From: Trichoplax adhaerens
Taxonomy: Eukaryota; Placozoa; Uniplacotomia; Trichoplacea; Trichoplacidae
Assembly: GCF_000150275.1 (NCBI RefSeq)
Contig: NW_002060945.1
Span: 9,011,650-9,075,649 of the forward strand
Direction of reading: 5' to 3'
DNA: 64,000 bases
Shown in pieces: positions 53,377 to 64,000 of this stretch. Positions within the stretch are counted from its first letter, which is position 1; every line of letters starts with the position of its first letter. A model generated the notes under the pieces. It did not search any database and had not been told where the DNA came from. It worked only from the letters and a program-made list of their open reading frames with translations. The position numbers were made by a program, and so were the translations under genes.

Positions 53377-56300
53377 GATCATGATAATTTCTTTAATGCA
53401 CTTCCTATTACTGATACTATATTGGTATAGATAGCAGTAACAAAATTAATTGAAATTTCTGCCAGTAATCTTAGACATTTACACGTCTATGATTGCTATT
53501 TTAGACAGTCTATTAAACGTTACTGTTGCTTTTATACCGGTACAAGTTTTTGCTAATGTTATTATTAAGAATTGGTAGTTATCTTTTGCTTGCAACTCAG
53601 TAATCGACAGTAGGAGGGTAATGTATGGACGGTGGCTTACAACGAATTAAATGCTGATATAAATTAAGCTAAATACATCTCTAGCTCATTTAAGCTAGGA
53701 AATAAGAATAATTAATTTATTGTATAAATAAAAAGTTTCGCCTGGTACCTAATCAATATATGCTTCTTAAAACTGCTGATACAATAGTAAAGGCCTTCTG
53801 CATATTATCCATAATATTTCACCGTATTAAGTTCATTTAACGAGCTGTTTGTGATAGAAGTCTACAATCTTGTCGCATGATTGAATAAAAATTTTTGGTC
53901 AGTCTTAATCATTGATATACTGATGCTGTGACTGATATTATGATTATTTTCTACCGACACAGTCAGATACTGCATTAGCTAGATAGAAATGAAATATTAT
54001 GGATTCATTGAGGAATTGTTACTATCCGAATTGGATAGTCTTATTTCATATAATCCTATATTAAATAAGTAGGGGAAACGATGAAGGATACTATAAGTAA
54101 AGAATTAGGAAGTTTTTTTTGTAATGCCACAAGTTATAGTATTTTAAGAATACAATAATTCAGATTTAGAAATTGAAACCATTCCGTGTAACTATAAGCT
54201 AATGTTGCCTTTGGGAAGCTAGTATACCCATGCAAAGTTATCTTTACAACCGCAATTACTTGCTATAGCTTGCGTTTTATTTTTAATTCATGATTATTAT
54301 TAACCTAATCACTTACATCAAGGCTAGAAATTATGCATGTTTAATTAAAAAATTGATTTAGGATATTAGTACGTACTTGAAAATGTTATGTTGTAAATGT
54401 AACATGATACGATATAAAAACTAGTCTTCTAAGTCAATGACAAAATATCTCAGCGTTATGAATAAGCTTAAATTGATGATGTATATTCTATTGTTATTCG
54501 TTAGGTAAATACTGCAATTTTTGTTGAGTTGCTTTGAAAGTGATCGTACCTACAGTGTGGCTAAGATTAATAACCTGCATTATGATTGGTAAGCTTTCAT
54601 AACCATTTGCTAACGCATATGATATAACCAGTCTATAAGATATTGTACTACAGTATAGTCTATAATATTTTCTATCGATTTTATGCTGTTTTTTTTTGGC
54701 TTAGCTTTCCTAAATAAATTATTACAAGTGAAAACTTGAGCAAGTGTATGTTTACCTATGACTGGATTACTTCGCGGAAAAAAATTACTTTGTGGTATCA
54801 TTTTAGTGCTGAATATTCATGAGGAGGAAATATTTATTTGTTTTACGCGGTAATACTTTATTTTATTGAATTGTATGTTTCTAGGAAGAGTACGTTTTCA
54901 TTGTTAAATAGGATATTCTCGATACATGTGAAGTTATACAAGTCGTTAATGATGTATGATATCTTTTAGCCCAGATATGGCCCAAAATATCAAAATCGTA
55001 ATCATTGTATATTTCTTATAGGCGTAGTTATCTAACATGTAAATTTTCCATAATTATGTCAAGGTGCCATCAGTAAGGATAGTATACACAAAATAATTCG
55101 TAAGACATTGATGCCGATAATAATCCCTGTTACGAAATGATATCCATGAGTCAAATGACTAAATTGATATAGAATTATTAATAAAATTTATGATGATATA
55201 ACAAAGCAATCCAGAAAAAAAGAAGTACAGCATATGTTAAGACAATGAAAAATGTTGTTAACAAAAGATTTCATTAGGTAAGCTTACTATTACTACTGGG
55301 TAGTTTATTAACTGGTTAGAACTAGCTACCGCTGAAGTAAAAAATTTTCTTCTGTACTATCCTATACTTTGTCAGTTTTGGGTATTGAATTTCGCGTGTC
55401 ATACCAGATAAATTGTCAGCCTTTGCCAATTTGTATTTAAAACTAGCAATACAGTAATCACTACCACATTCACTCTGATTTTTTATTTTTAGTCTTCCAT
55501 ACTTGCACCATATGCGGAGTTGTCTAGAATTTCTGGGGACTTTCTAAAACGATGCAAGAGAACTCTTGAAATAATAATTAATTACAAAAGCATAGTTTGA
55601 AAAGTTTTGTTCAGGATGATATTTTGAAAGTGATGATGATTGAATTATGACGGAAGAAAGTATAGATTGGTAATAGATAACAACCATGTCCCATCGTTAT
55701 GGTCAATACCAATTGGTAAGTCATAACATTGCACTAGGAATAATTTTGATGGAATAGTTAACAATACTACTTAAAGTTGTACGGATAGTCGTGGATCGAT
55801 AGCTGAATGTACACACATGGTGTAGTAAATTTACAGAATTTTTTTTCATTCTTGTTTATATTGTCGCATGCTATACGAATAATGTGATGTATTGCATTTA
55901 CTGTGACCGAGTAGTTTACGAGTCGATTGCTTATCGTTAAAAAACGGATACGTGTACCCATCGAAGATTGGTCATTTTCGATTCTGTTCATTCCATGAGT
56001 AGCTATTCTTAACACCAATGTGATGTAGATATAATAGCTCTAATATCTTAATTATGGAGGAACATTTGCACGAATTACAGTCACACTATTTAAGTGATTG
56101 TACTATTTTATGCTTCTTGGCCTAGTATTTCCTGTAGTATGAGTGATTTATAATCTTACGTTTGATATTTTAATCGATTTCGCCAATGAATAAGATTGTA
56201 TAGGGCAATACGGGATATTGTCATGATTTACATGATTACTAATTAGTCGGTGCTTTTGGACACGATTGAACCATTTCACCTCTTTATTATGCATTATTCT

Positions 56301-56930
56301 ATGGGTACATTATTGGTAAAATAACGCGAAGTGATCTACTATTATATACATTCCAATTATTGCTACTCTTGTTCAAGTCGGAATCAGTAAACTATTGTAT
56401 GGCTGGTACGAGGCAGACGCTTCGCTAACAGACATGTTTGCAATTCGAATCATCCATGATTTTTAAAATGTGCTTTAATGAAGGACTTATTGGATAGAAC
56501 CGTTGAGTTCTCTTGATTAGTCGCTAACGAAGGGGTGATAGACACAGATACACTCCGTCTAGTCAGCTTCCTAATTTTGCCTTTCTACGAGATTGATCGT
56601 CTTTCAATACCGTCTAAGAAGGTCATACATCATGGTGTGTTCTAGCCGTGATTCCATATCATACTCCTATCTTACGAATAAGCAGCTGCTTATCGTAACA
56701 ACTTTCTTCCATACATAGCAAGATATTTTTAATCCTTGTTAATATGACCACACGACCATTGAATTTACTATGATTGTGTACCAGACATCTATAGGTATTT
56801 CACTAAAAGATTGTGTTGTCCAGTGGATCGATCAAATTGTATGGGTGGCAGAGATCTCAATGGCACTCTATTGAAAATTCTTCTACTTGAAACTTGCCCG
56901 ATTATAACTTAGAATCAATATCTAGCTATG

Positions 56931-57197
56931 ACCAGAGACTTCTCTTGAGAAGTCCCTGGTGTATCCTAACGAAAGACCGTTGCTATTCGTTGGCCATGGA
57001 TTGCTGTATGTGAGGCCATAATTGTGCTGTACAGACTAAATTAAATTTTATTACTATCAGTCGTCGACATCTTAAATGATGTCGACAACCGTAAATACAA
57101 GTAGACGACTCTATGATACCATCCGCTTCATATAAAATAAAATAAAATGAATAGTGTGTATGCACAGTGTACATACGCACTATTCATTTTATTTTAT
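56931..57197. repeat. Cluster of three strong hairpins
   Basis: Hairpin 1 is 56931-56960: ACCAGAGACTTCTC / GAGAAGTCCCTGGT, 14 bp with one mismatch and a 2-base loop. Hairpin 2 is 57063-57086: GTCGACATC / GATGTCGAC, perfect. Hairpin 3 is 57137-57197: arms 57137-57162 and 57172-57197, 26 bp with one mismatch, around a 9-base loop. No gene overlaps them. They could be foldback elements or structured transcripts. Confidence 0.7.
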
Positions 57198-57451
57198 ATA
57201 TCTTCTTGATTTCTTGTAACTGTAGTATTTATCACATAAGGCCGTTACTCTCTTCCATAATCCATGACCAAAACGGTCCATTTCAATTCGATCGTCAGTC
57301 ACATGCTGTACTTACTATATTACGATAACTGTAACGATTACACACAGTACTGTACTATACACTGAGTACTCTATGCAATCTAATGTACTCCACTATAATC
57401 AGATGTGATAATAACTTATCTGAGAATGCAGACAGTAAAGCGTATTATTTG

Positions 57452-58048
57452 CCTCAATAAAGTCATGTATCTGTAAAACCAGAATGGTGTCTTCAATAAA
57501 GTAAAGTATCTGTAAAACCAGAACGGTGTATTTGTGACAAGAAAACATGACACTGTGTTTCAGTATACCGTACTGTAATCGATTTGGTTTTCGTGTCTTT
57601 TGGCACTGTCTTCTATTCTAATACACGACTTTCTACTTGCCTCAATAAAGTAAAGTATCAGTAAAACCAGAACGGTATCTTCAATAAAGTAAAGTATCAG
57701 TAAAACCAGAACGGTATCTTCAATAAAGTAAAGTATCTGTACAACCAAGACGGTGTCTTCAATATAGTAAAGTATCTGTACAACCAAGACGGTGTCTTCA
57801 ATAAAGTAAAGTATGTGTAAAACCAAAACGGTGTCTTCAATAAAGTAAAGTATGTGTAAAAGCAAAACGGTGTCTTCAATAAAGTAAAGTATCAGTAAAA
57901 GCAAAACGGTGTCTTTGTGACAAGAAAACATGACACTGTATTTCAGTATACTGTACTGCAATCAATTTGGTTTTCCTGTCTTCTATTCTAATACACGACT
58001 TTCTATTTGCCTTAATAACGTAAAGTATATGTCCAACTAGAACGGTGT
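57452..58048 (+). repeat. 39-bp minisatellite inside a higher-order repeat
   Basis: 39-bp unit beginning CTTCAATAAAGTAAAGTATC and ending ACGGTGT. Two copies lie at 57452-57529, seven at 57640-57912 and one diverged copy at 58010-58048. Between the blocks, 57530-57639 and 57913-58009 are copies of one spacer (TTTGTGACAAGAAAACATG... to ...CACGACTTTCTA), and the spacer starts again at 58049. So a unit of spacer plus a variable number of 39-mers is itself repeated. Because 39 is a multiple of three, the array stays open on the minus strand for 133 codons, which is a by-product and not evidence of a gene. Confidence 0.92.
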
Positions 58049-58496
58049 CTTTGTGACAAGAAAATATTACACTGTATTTCAGTCTACTGTATGTACAATA
58101 TCTGAGTAATCCGGGTTATAATGGCTAGGCCTACTTTACAAGAATCGATTTGGTTTTTTGCTTATAGTGGACTGCCGCTGCTTTGCGGTAAAAATTGACC
58201 TCACGAATTACTCTTGGATGGACAGACATTTTCCGCTCCATCTTGTCAAAGTATCATGTCCAACATTTGCTGATGGACAGTACTTACTTATGCAGATGAT
58301 CGCTTTAAATTGACTGATTTTTTCTAAATTAAGTAATATTACGGCCAATCTTATTATCTGTTAGTAAATTACGCTTGGAGACAATTGTACAAGATCGTCC
58401 ATACTAACAAAACGAGTACCATGATTTTAGAAAAGAGCATGGAAGATGCATACTAAGTAGCCATTTTTCGGGCCGAAAGATGGCTCTCTTTGAGGG

Positions 58497-58858
58497 TGTA
58501 ACATTATGATCTTATATAGAAGATGCCTAGTATAGTAATATCCTAATAGACGAATACTTATCATATACCATTAAGTACTGCATTGCATTACATTCATAAT
58601 ATACGACATCATGACGACATATTGACGACATGCTATACATATAAAGACATTATCTCAATCCCATCTAAAACCTATAAATACCCTTGTACTGTACGCTAAC
58701 TCGTTGGTCAGTTGCTATGTTCCTGCTATCTCCAATACCTTATTTATAACAACCAAATCATTATTAGCTTATAACTTGTATCTCAATAAAATCCTTTATA
58801 CCTTCTATCATCGTCTACCTTAAAATACTTTACGCTACTTCAAGAAGATATTATTACA
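58497..58858 (+). mobile_element. Solo LTR, 362 bp, target duplication GAGGG
   Basis: Starts TGTAACATTA and ends TATTATTACA, with 5-bp inverted ends TGTAA/TTACA. It is flanked by GAGGG at 58492-58496 and 58859-58863. TATA box TATAAATA at 58673-58680, AATAAA at 58785-58790, in the order and spacing expected of an LTR promoter and polyadenylation signal. Sequence unrelated to the 633-bp LTRs, so a second retroelement family. No internal coding region adjoins it. It lies about 400 bp upstream of the cytochrome b561 start in the same orientation. Confidence 0.88.
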
Positions 58859-58863
58859 GAGGG

Positions 58864-59256
58864 TATGATCAGTCCATGTCTTCTTCTAGTCGTTGACGAC
58901 ACTGTACAAGACAATACTGTTGTTGAGTCAACAGCTAACTCGCTAATTTACTGCGCAGTACAGTAATTAGGAATTCAGTCTACTGTATGATATTGGCTTT
59001 GTAGTATACTCTATACTAGCCATTTTTTTCTATTTCTTATTTCCTTGGACGAGAAGAAGACAATGAGGTCAATTCTTGGGGATATCGAGCGTAACATACT
59101 GTGTACAGTAGTATGAGCAATTGAATCGACACAGTCAGTCTACCGTACAGTACTACTGGATTGCTCCTTTGCCCATTTTTCACTGATCCAATTAATTGCA
59201 AAATTTGAGACGAATTAGTAGTCTAGGTAGATTTATTTATTTTATTTTATCCCAAT
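58864..59256 (+). other. Upstream region of cytochrome b561
   Basis: Contains several GTACAGTA-type words and an ATTTATTTATTTTATTTTAT run just before the start codon. No classical TATA box with an obvious start site is seen apart from the one in the upstream solo LTR. Confidence 0.35.
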
Positions 59257-62200
59257 ATGCCTAAATCTCAATTTAGTCTTATACCGCAGAGATTTCAATT
59301 ACACGATGCACCCAATAAAGATGAATTTGGAGAGAAATTTTGGCCGTATCTTGTCATTGCATCCCAACTGACTGGGATCTTAATTGTGGCGCTATTATTA
59401 ATTTGGCTAATCAGTGATTTAGGCGGATTTGGTTGGGATGGCACTGCTGCTCAATTTAATGTTCATCCACTCTGTATGGTGCTTGGCATGATTTTCATTA
59501 ATGGTGAAGGTAAGTTGGTTCATGATCAATTTTTTCCAGTCATGATTAATTAAGAATGATAAACAAAATGATCAAAATTTCACTTTTCCAATTTGCCTCT
59601 TGACAATCACAATCGTTTCATAAAATGCAGTAGACGTACTGTACAGTATAATACATCCATTCAATGCCCGTAAATTTGGCCCTACTTTTTCACTGTAAAT
59701 GGCAGTCAAGCATTTTACAGCCATCAATACCTTTGATGGACGTTATGATTACAATTTTCTCTTTCAATAACTCAAGTCGACGTAGAAATCCGAGGCTGCA
59801 CTGATCATTAACGGTCCATCAAATTTTTCACAATATTAAACAATGTTATCGATTAAATGGTAGTTTACTCAGTTTCGGAACAGATGTTTTTATATTTTTA
59901 CTCATATTCTCTACAAGTACTGACCGGTGATATAATTTTCCACTGTGAAGTACTTATACCGGTATATACGCTTAAGCCAATAATATAATTTAATTTAGAG
60001 TTCTTGAAATGTGCATACAAAATATGAGTAAAGGGAATGATTTTAAAAAGTCTTGGTGTAGCTCTACAAGAACCGTTATTCTTTTGCATTGGATGAGAAA
60101 GATTAAGCAGTGATATGATATGAAAATAGACACGGTGTACAGTACTACGGAGACACTACATGGTCATAACAGCCGATATATTCAGTACTGTAGTATATTA
60201 ATACAGTAGAATAACGATAATTTTATTATCAAATTAACTGGCCTTCCATCAAGCAGTAATACCTAGTCAATAACATCATTACAAAAAGATAGAATGACGG
60301 CGAAATAACTCTATTTTTCTTTTGCTCAATTAACGCACACAATTAGAGTTTCCGATACAGACTACGTGTACACTGTACAGAACATTAGCCCTGACCATTT
60401 TCATACATACGAATACTGTGTATAGCAGTAGAATTGACAAATTTCACAACTTTCCCTTACATTTGATTTACTAATGAGAAATTAAAATACCTTTTACTTC
60501 TGTAACTGATTTTATCTTGATTTCAATTCTGAGCCGGTTTCTGCTAGTGCTTCTGCCCTTGTTGTATCACGAATGACAAACAAATAGGACTGTTAAATGA
60601 ATCGTAGGACAAAAAATTCTTTATCATTTAGTTATTCATTTCGAACGAGAACCTTGAATGATCTTATCGTTTCTCGTAATGATTAAGATAGCAAGGATTA
60701 CATATACCAGCGATTGATGGTTTGCATTAGAAATTTTATTAAGAGGATAAAATGACTCAATACTGCAGTAAAAATAATGAAAAACATCAAGTGTCGATTG
60801 CTCAAAGTCGCGACAACCCATTTACGTGGAATTTTAGCCAAATTTAATTAAATGCCTTGAAAACTTAAAGATCTAATTCTTAAGGGTTGAACAGTTTTCA
60901 ACTTCTGTTAGTACTGTACTGTATAGGGGAGCTCACCACGCCCATGAAATAGTGGTCTATTTCACTTTCTCTGTGATATCCCAAGGACTACTGTAGAAGA
61001 AAATCGACTTCTTCTAGTAGTCCATGGATGTCCTCATATATCGAAAGAATTGGCTTTTAAACCATATACACCAATGTAGTAAGACGTAATGTAGATTTAT
61101 ATGCTTTCGATATACCCAAACAGTATATGAGATCATAAGAGAAGAACGGCTCAAACGAAAATCTAGCTACTCAATTTACACCCTTCTATAAAATGTACTA
61201 CTTCAGTAAAGAACAGCAGTGATGAAGTACTGTTTTAGAAATACGTTCAGTCACATCAGACTCGTTGCATGCTATTGTAGACAATAAGGAAGTCTGGACG
61301 GTATTACGTATTATACGTTGATAACTCTCCGTCATGAGCTATAGTACTTAATGAGATTTATTATACCATATTAATTAATTATAGTTATCAACTATTTCGT
61401 GCAGTACTGTGTATCTAGTTTTTCCATTACCTTTTACACTACGAAGCGGCTGATTGGTAATTATGGGAGTCAATCGGTACTCCGATTTTTCATCATGGAA
61501 TGCTATCGTATTGTTATACGAATGTTATCGTGACTTGTGGGTTGATATGATACTTAAACGTCCGCCATAATAATTTTTGTTGCTGGTGTTGTCAGTAGAA
61601 TAATCTAATTATAACATTTTTAAAATTGAATTCTTTTCTAATAGCTGCACTATCATATCGAATCTTTCGAAATGACCGGAAAGTCGTCATCAAGGCTGTG
61701 CACGCAATTCTGCAAGCTATCACATTTATCTTAATAGTGATTGGCTTGGTTGCTGTTTGGCAATTTCATAACCACAATAAATTCAACAACATGTATAGCT
61801 TTCACAGCTGGTGTGGATTAATAACCGTCTTATTATTTAGCTTACAAGTAAGTAAAAATTTTACAATTTCTTGATTATCAATGTAGTGCATTTACAAATT
61901 CTGAGGATCCTTCATCTTTGGGAATACTATCCGTTATTACAATATAATCTATCCCTCTATCGTACGAAAACATATCACGTTTTGATGAACCATACCGTAC
62001 ACGAAATTTACTACGATGCTAAGATATTTTTAAAGATTAACTCTGTCCGTAATTTGCAACACTTAATTAAATTGAAAATAACTTGTTTCATTCGGATCTC
62101 TTAGTTGACAATAGGAGCTGTTATGTTTATATTTCGTATAACTGGAGAAAGAATAAGAAGTTATTATCTTAAACTGCATGTCTACTTTGGTTGTGCAATC

Positions 62201-62565
62201 TTTGTTATGGCTATCGCTACTTGCCTGCTTGGGATTAACGAAAAACTCTTTCTCAAGTACTGAAATAAAATATGTAGTTATTGCTATTACTTTATCCACT
62301 TTGGCTACAGATAGTTTGGTTCTGCTACAATATTGTAATGACTAAGGGCTTTCTTCACGATACTAGGTATCCTCATTCGTATTCAAATCTGCCATCTGGT
62401 GCAGCAATGGGCAACTGTCTTGGCTTAGCAATTTTAACTTTTGGTCTCATAGTTATATACATGCTATCCAGTCCGATCTATAAGAGAAAGCCTGAACCTG
62501 GAAACTACAGTTTATCTGCACTAGGAGGGGAAGAAAGTGAGGAAGATCCTATCAAAGATGGCTAG
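59257..62565 (+). CDS. CYB561: Cytochrome b561 (ascorbate-dependent transmembrane electron carrier)
   Basis: Exons 59257-59509, 61645-61847, 62105-62256, 62367-62565; 268 residues, close to the 251 or so of vertebrate CYB561. Six membrane spans at about 31-52, 69-88, 104-124, 138-160, 177-196 and 217-237. Haem-binding histidines H70 (NVHPLCM), H104 (AVHAIL), H138 (FHSWCG) and H177 (KLHVYFG) are spaced 34, 34 and 39 apart, as in the mammalian protein. AALSYRIFR matches the ascorbate-site motif ALLVYRVFR, and YSFHSWCG the lumenal site. The tail is acidic (GGEESEEDPIKDG). Known role: passes electrons from cytosolic ascorbate across a vesicle or endosome membrane to regenerate ascorbate or reduce ferric iron. 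The exon 3 acceptor at 62105 is preferred over one 10 bases later because it keeps frame and gives the family's exact loop length. Intron 1 is 2.1 kb, unusually long here. Confidence 0.93.
60985..61114. repeat. Paired inverted repeats in cytochrome b561 intron 1
   Basis: A hairpin at 60985-61023 pairs GGACTACTGTAGAAGAA with TTCTTCTAGTAGTCC (one bulge of two bases). Immediately after it TATATCGAAAG (61037-61047) and CTTTCGATATA (61104-61114) form a perfect 11-bp inverted repeat around 56 bases. Probably a small foldback element. Confidence 0.6.
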
Positions 62566-64000
62566 CCAATTCCTTTAGACCATTATTCGAAATAATCAAT
62601 TGATTGGCTGACTTACAACATAACATGATCAAAATATTACTCGATATCACTTGCTGAAAATATATATATACGTTTTATTTCGTTTCTTTATTTATAAAAA
62701 ATAATTGTCTACAATTACACCAGTGACAGGTACAGTATAGGGGTTTAGTCATCAAGTACCTACTAATTTATTGATATACTTTAATTCTTTAAACTATCTT
62801 ATACCATACCTGATTTTATCATTGCCCTGATGATAGTCTCTTGTAGCACGTGGATAGTTATAAAAAATTCGTTATTTCTAAAAAAGCATTACATGCTGCT
62901 TAGGTATCAAGGATTAATGTATATTGTCTTACGTCATTTTAATATCGATATAGAAATTAGAAATTACCATTCTACTGCGTGATCAGATTCTAGAAACTTA
63001 AGGATATGAACTGCAAGATAACAATATCTGTTATTAAAATAAACAATCACGCAATCCACAGATGTGATGAGGTGCTTGAAAACTATCCAGACTAAAAGGC
63101 TAAGTGTTCTTTGATCCGTTGTTCGATTCAACCTATTACGACTAGCTTAGTTATGGTAATCCGTACGTTGCATATGATACACACACGATTTATACTCAGT
63201 TTGAATACTTATCCTAGTTACTGAAGCAAAGTCATGCATCACTAGGGAAAACCGGTACTGTATTCTTCTAGTTGTCCAATGTTCATGCTACAGGACATAC
63301 GGCTTCCGGTAGCATACTGTATCTGTATATTTAACACCCATATTATAAAACTAATAAGATTGATTTTCTCATTTCTCTTGAGTGATCCCTAAATTGTATA
63401 GGGGAGCCCTTATAAGATTGAATTGCAAAATTGTAGTAAATAAATTCATTACTTTCAGTGCCTGATCTTATATACTGTCCAGCTTCGAGTATGCGCAATA
63501 CGTTCATGGAACGGGTACGGTGCTAGTTAAAGTCATCAATTTGTACTGTACACTGTACTGTACAGTACAAATTATAAGTATTACGTATGTATTATACTGT
63601 ACTGAGCTACAGTATACAGGGAGTGTAGACTGTACTGAGCATTAATGGCCAGTCGAAGTGCAATAAAGGCTTTTTGAAGGCCATCTTTGCCCTCAAATCA
63701 ACTTAATTTTTTAATATGTACAATTCAATTTCAGTTACTTCAGCACGGTCAAAAATTCCTTAAAATGCATAGAAAATAGAGAAAATGGAAAATTTCTGCA
63801 GTAAGACAGTAAACGACTTTATGACAGTAATTTAATTAGGTAAATGACAGCGTTTGATAAAATTTTTATGATCAGTAAATAGATGAGCTGTACGGTGTAC
63901 AGTAGACTACTTCTTGGATAATTTGTCAAGTAGAGATTAATAGCAATTACAGTATAGTGTACAAGCGTACATTATTCCTTACTTATAAGAAATCTCTTAT
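62566..64000. other. 3' flank of cytochrome b561
   Basis: No gene recognised. AATAAA at 63038-63043 is the nearest clear polyadenylation hexamer, some 470 bp past the stop. The word GTATAGGGG(A/T) occurs at about 62738 and 63397 and also inside intron 1 at about 60922, so fragments of one dispersed repeat are likely. GTAC-rich words are dense from 63.5 kb on. Confidence 0.4.
63538..63573. repeat. GTAC-rich perfect inverted repeat
   Basis: AATTTGTACTGTACA (63538-63552) and its reverse complement (63559-63573) enclose a 6-base loop CTGTAC. It is the longest member of the GTACTGTAC/TACAGTAC words that crowd this end of the window. Confidence 0.85.

Larger units (their letters stand above)
51616..56930. 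other. Intergenic between the membrane-protein gene and the repeat-rich region
   Basis: 5.3 kb without a recognisable gene. Contains simple repeats at 52001-52112 and 53357-53376. From about 56.2 kb the sequence becomes less AT-rich. Confidence 0.45.

Noticed and set aside
57560-57961. 133-codon minus-strand open frame with 13-residue repeats (LYFIEDTVLV...)
   Set aside because: It is produced by the 39-bp minisatellite, whose period is a multiple of three. The repeated unit also exists outside the frame, and there is no start context or family match.
61871-62104. 77-codon plus-strand open frame between cytochrome b561 exons 2 and 3
   Set aside because: It lies wholly in intron 2; joining exon 2 directly to 62105 gives the exact family loop length, leaving no room for it.
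62063-62299. 78-codon minus-strand open frame
   Set aside because: Opposite-strand shadow of cytochrome b561 exon 3.

Overview
The window looks like AT-rich nuclear DNA of an early-branching animal. The evidence is spliced genes with short GT-AG introns, a class IIa histone deacetylase with animal-specific regulatory motifs, an Id-type HLH protein and an animal cytochrome b561. A placozoan such as Trichoplax or Hoilungia would fit the base composition and exon style, but that is an inference I cannot test here. There are no bacterial-style operons, and I found no tRNA, rRNA or CRISPR.

Four genes are supported. (1) 1-6769 (+): the 3' 20 exons of a class IIa histone deacetylase (HDAC4/5/7/9 type). 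The reading frame stays open for 805 codons across all junctions, and the 5' end lies outside the window. (2) 26973-27257 (-): a small single-exon HLH protein without a basic region, Id/emc-like. (3) 46700-51615 (+): an unrecognised type II membrane glycoprotein in seven exons, all joined by phase-0 introns. (4) 59257-62565 (+): cytochrome b561 in four exons, 268 residues, with the four haem histidines at the classic 34/34/39 spacing.

About 40 kb between genes 1 and 3 is nearly gene-free apart from the Id-like gene. What it holds is mostly retroelement debris. There is a badly decayed Ty3/gypsy-like element at 11.8-13.3 kb. Two nearly identical 633-bp solo LTRs of a related family lie at 22.2 and 36.3 kb. 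They are in inverted orientation, each with a perfect 5-bp target duplication, and they bracket the Id-like gene. A possible broken coding region lies at 20.9-21.5 kb (-). An assembly gap of 50 N lies at 8994-9043.

The last 7 kb is different in texture: a cluster of hairpins (56.9-57.2 kb), a 39-bp minisatellite inside a larger repeated unit (57.45-58.05 kb), a third solo LTR of another family (58.5-58.9 kb, target duplication GAGGG), and many short GTACTGTAC/TACAGTAC-type motifs around and within the cytochrome b561 gene.

The genes do not form a pathway. HDAC and Id-like are both repressive regulators of transcription factors (class IIa HDACs act on MEF2, Id proteins on E-type bHLH factors), but nothing in the sequence shows that they are co-regulated. 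Exon boundaries were placed by hand from splice consensus, reading frame and remembered family alignments, without transcript data.
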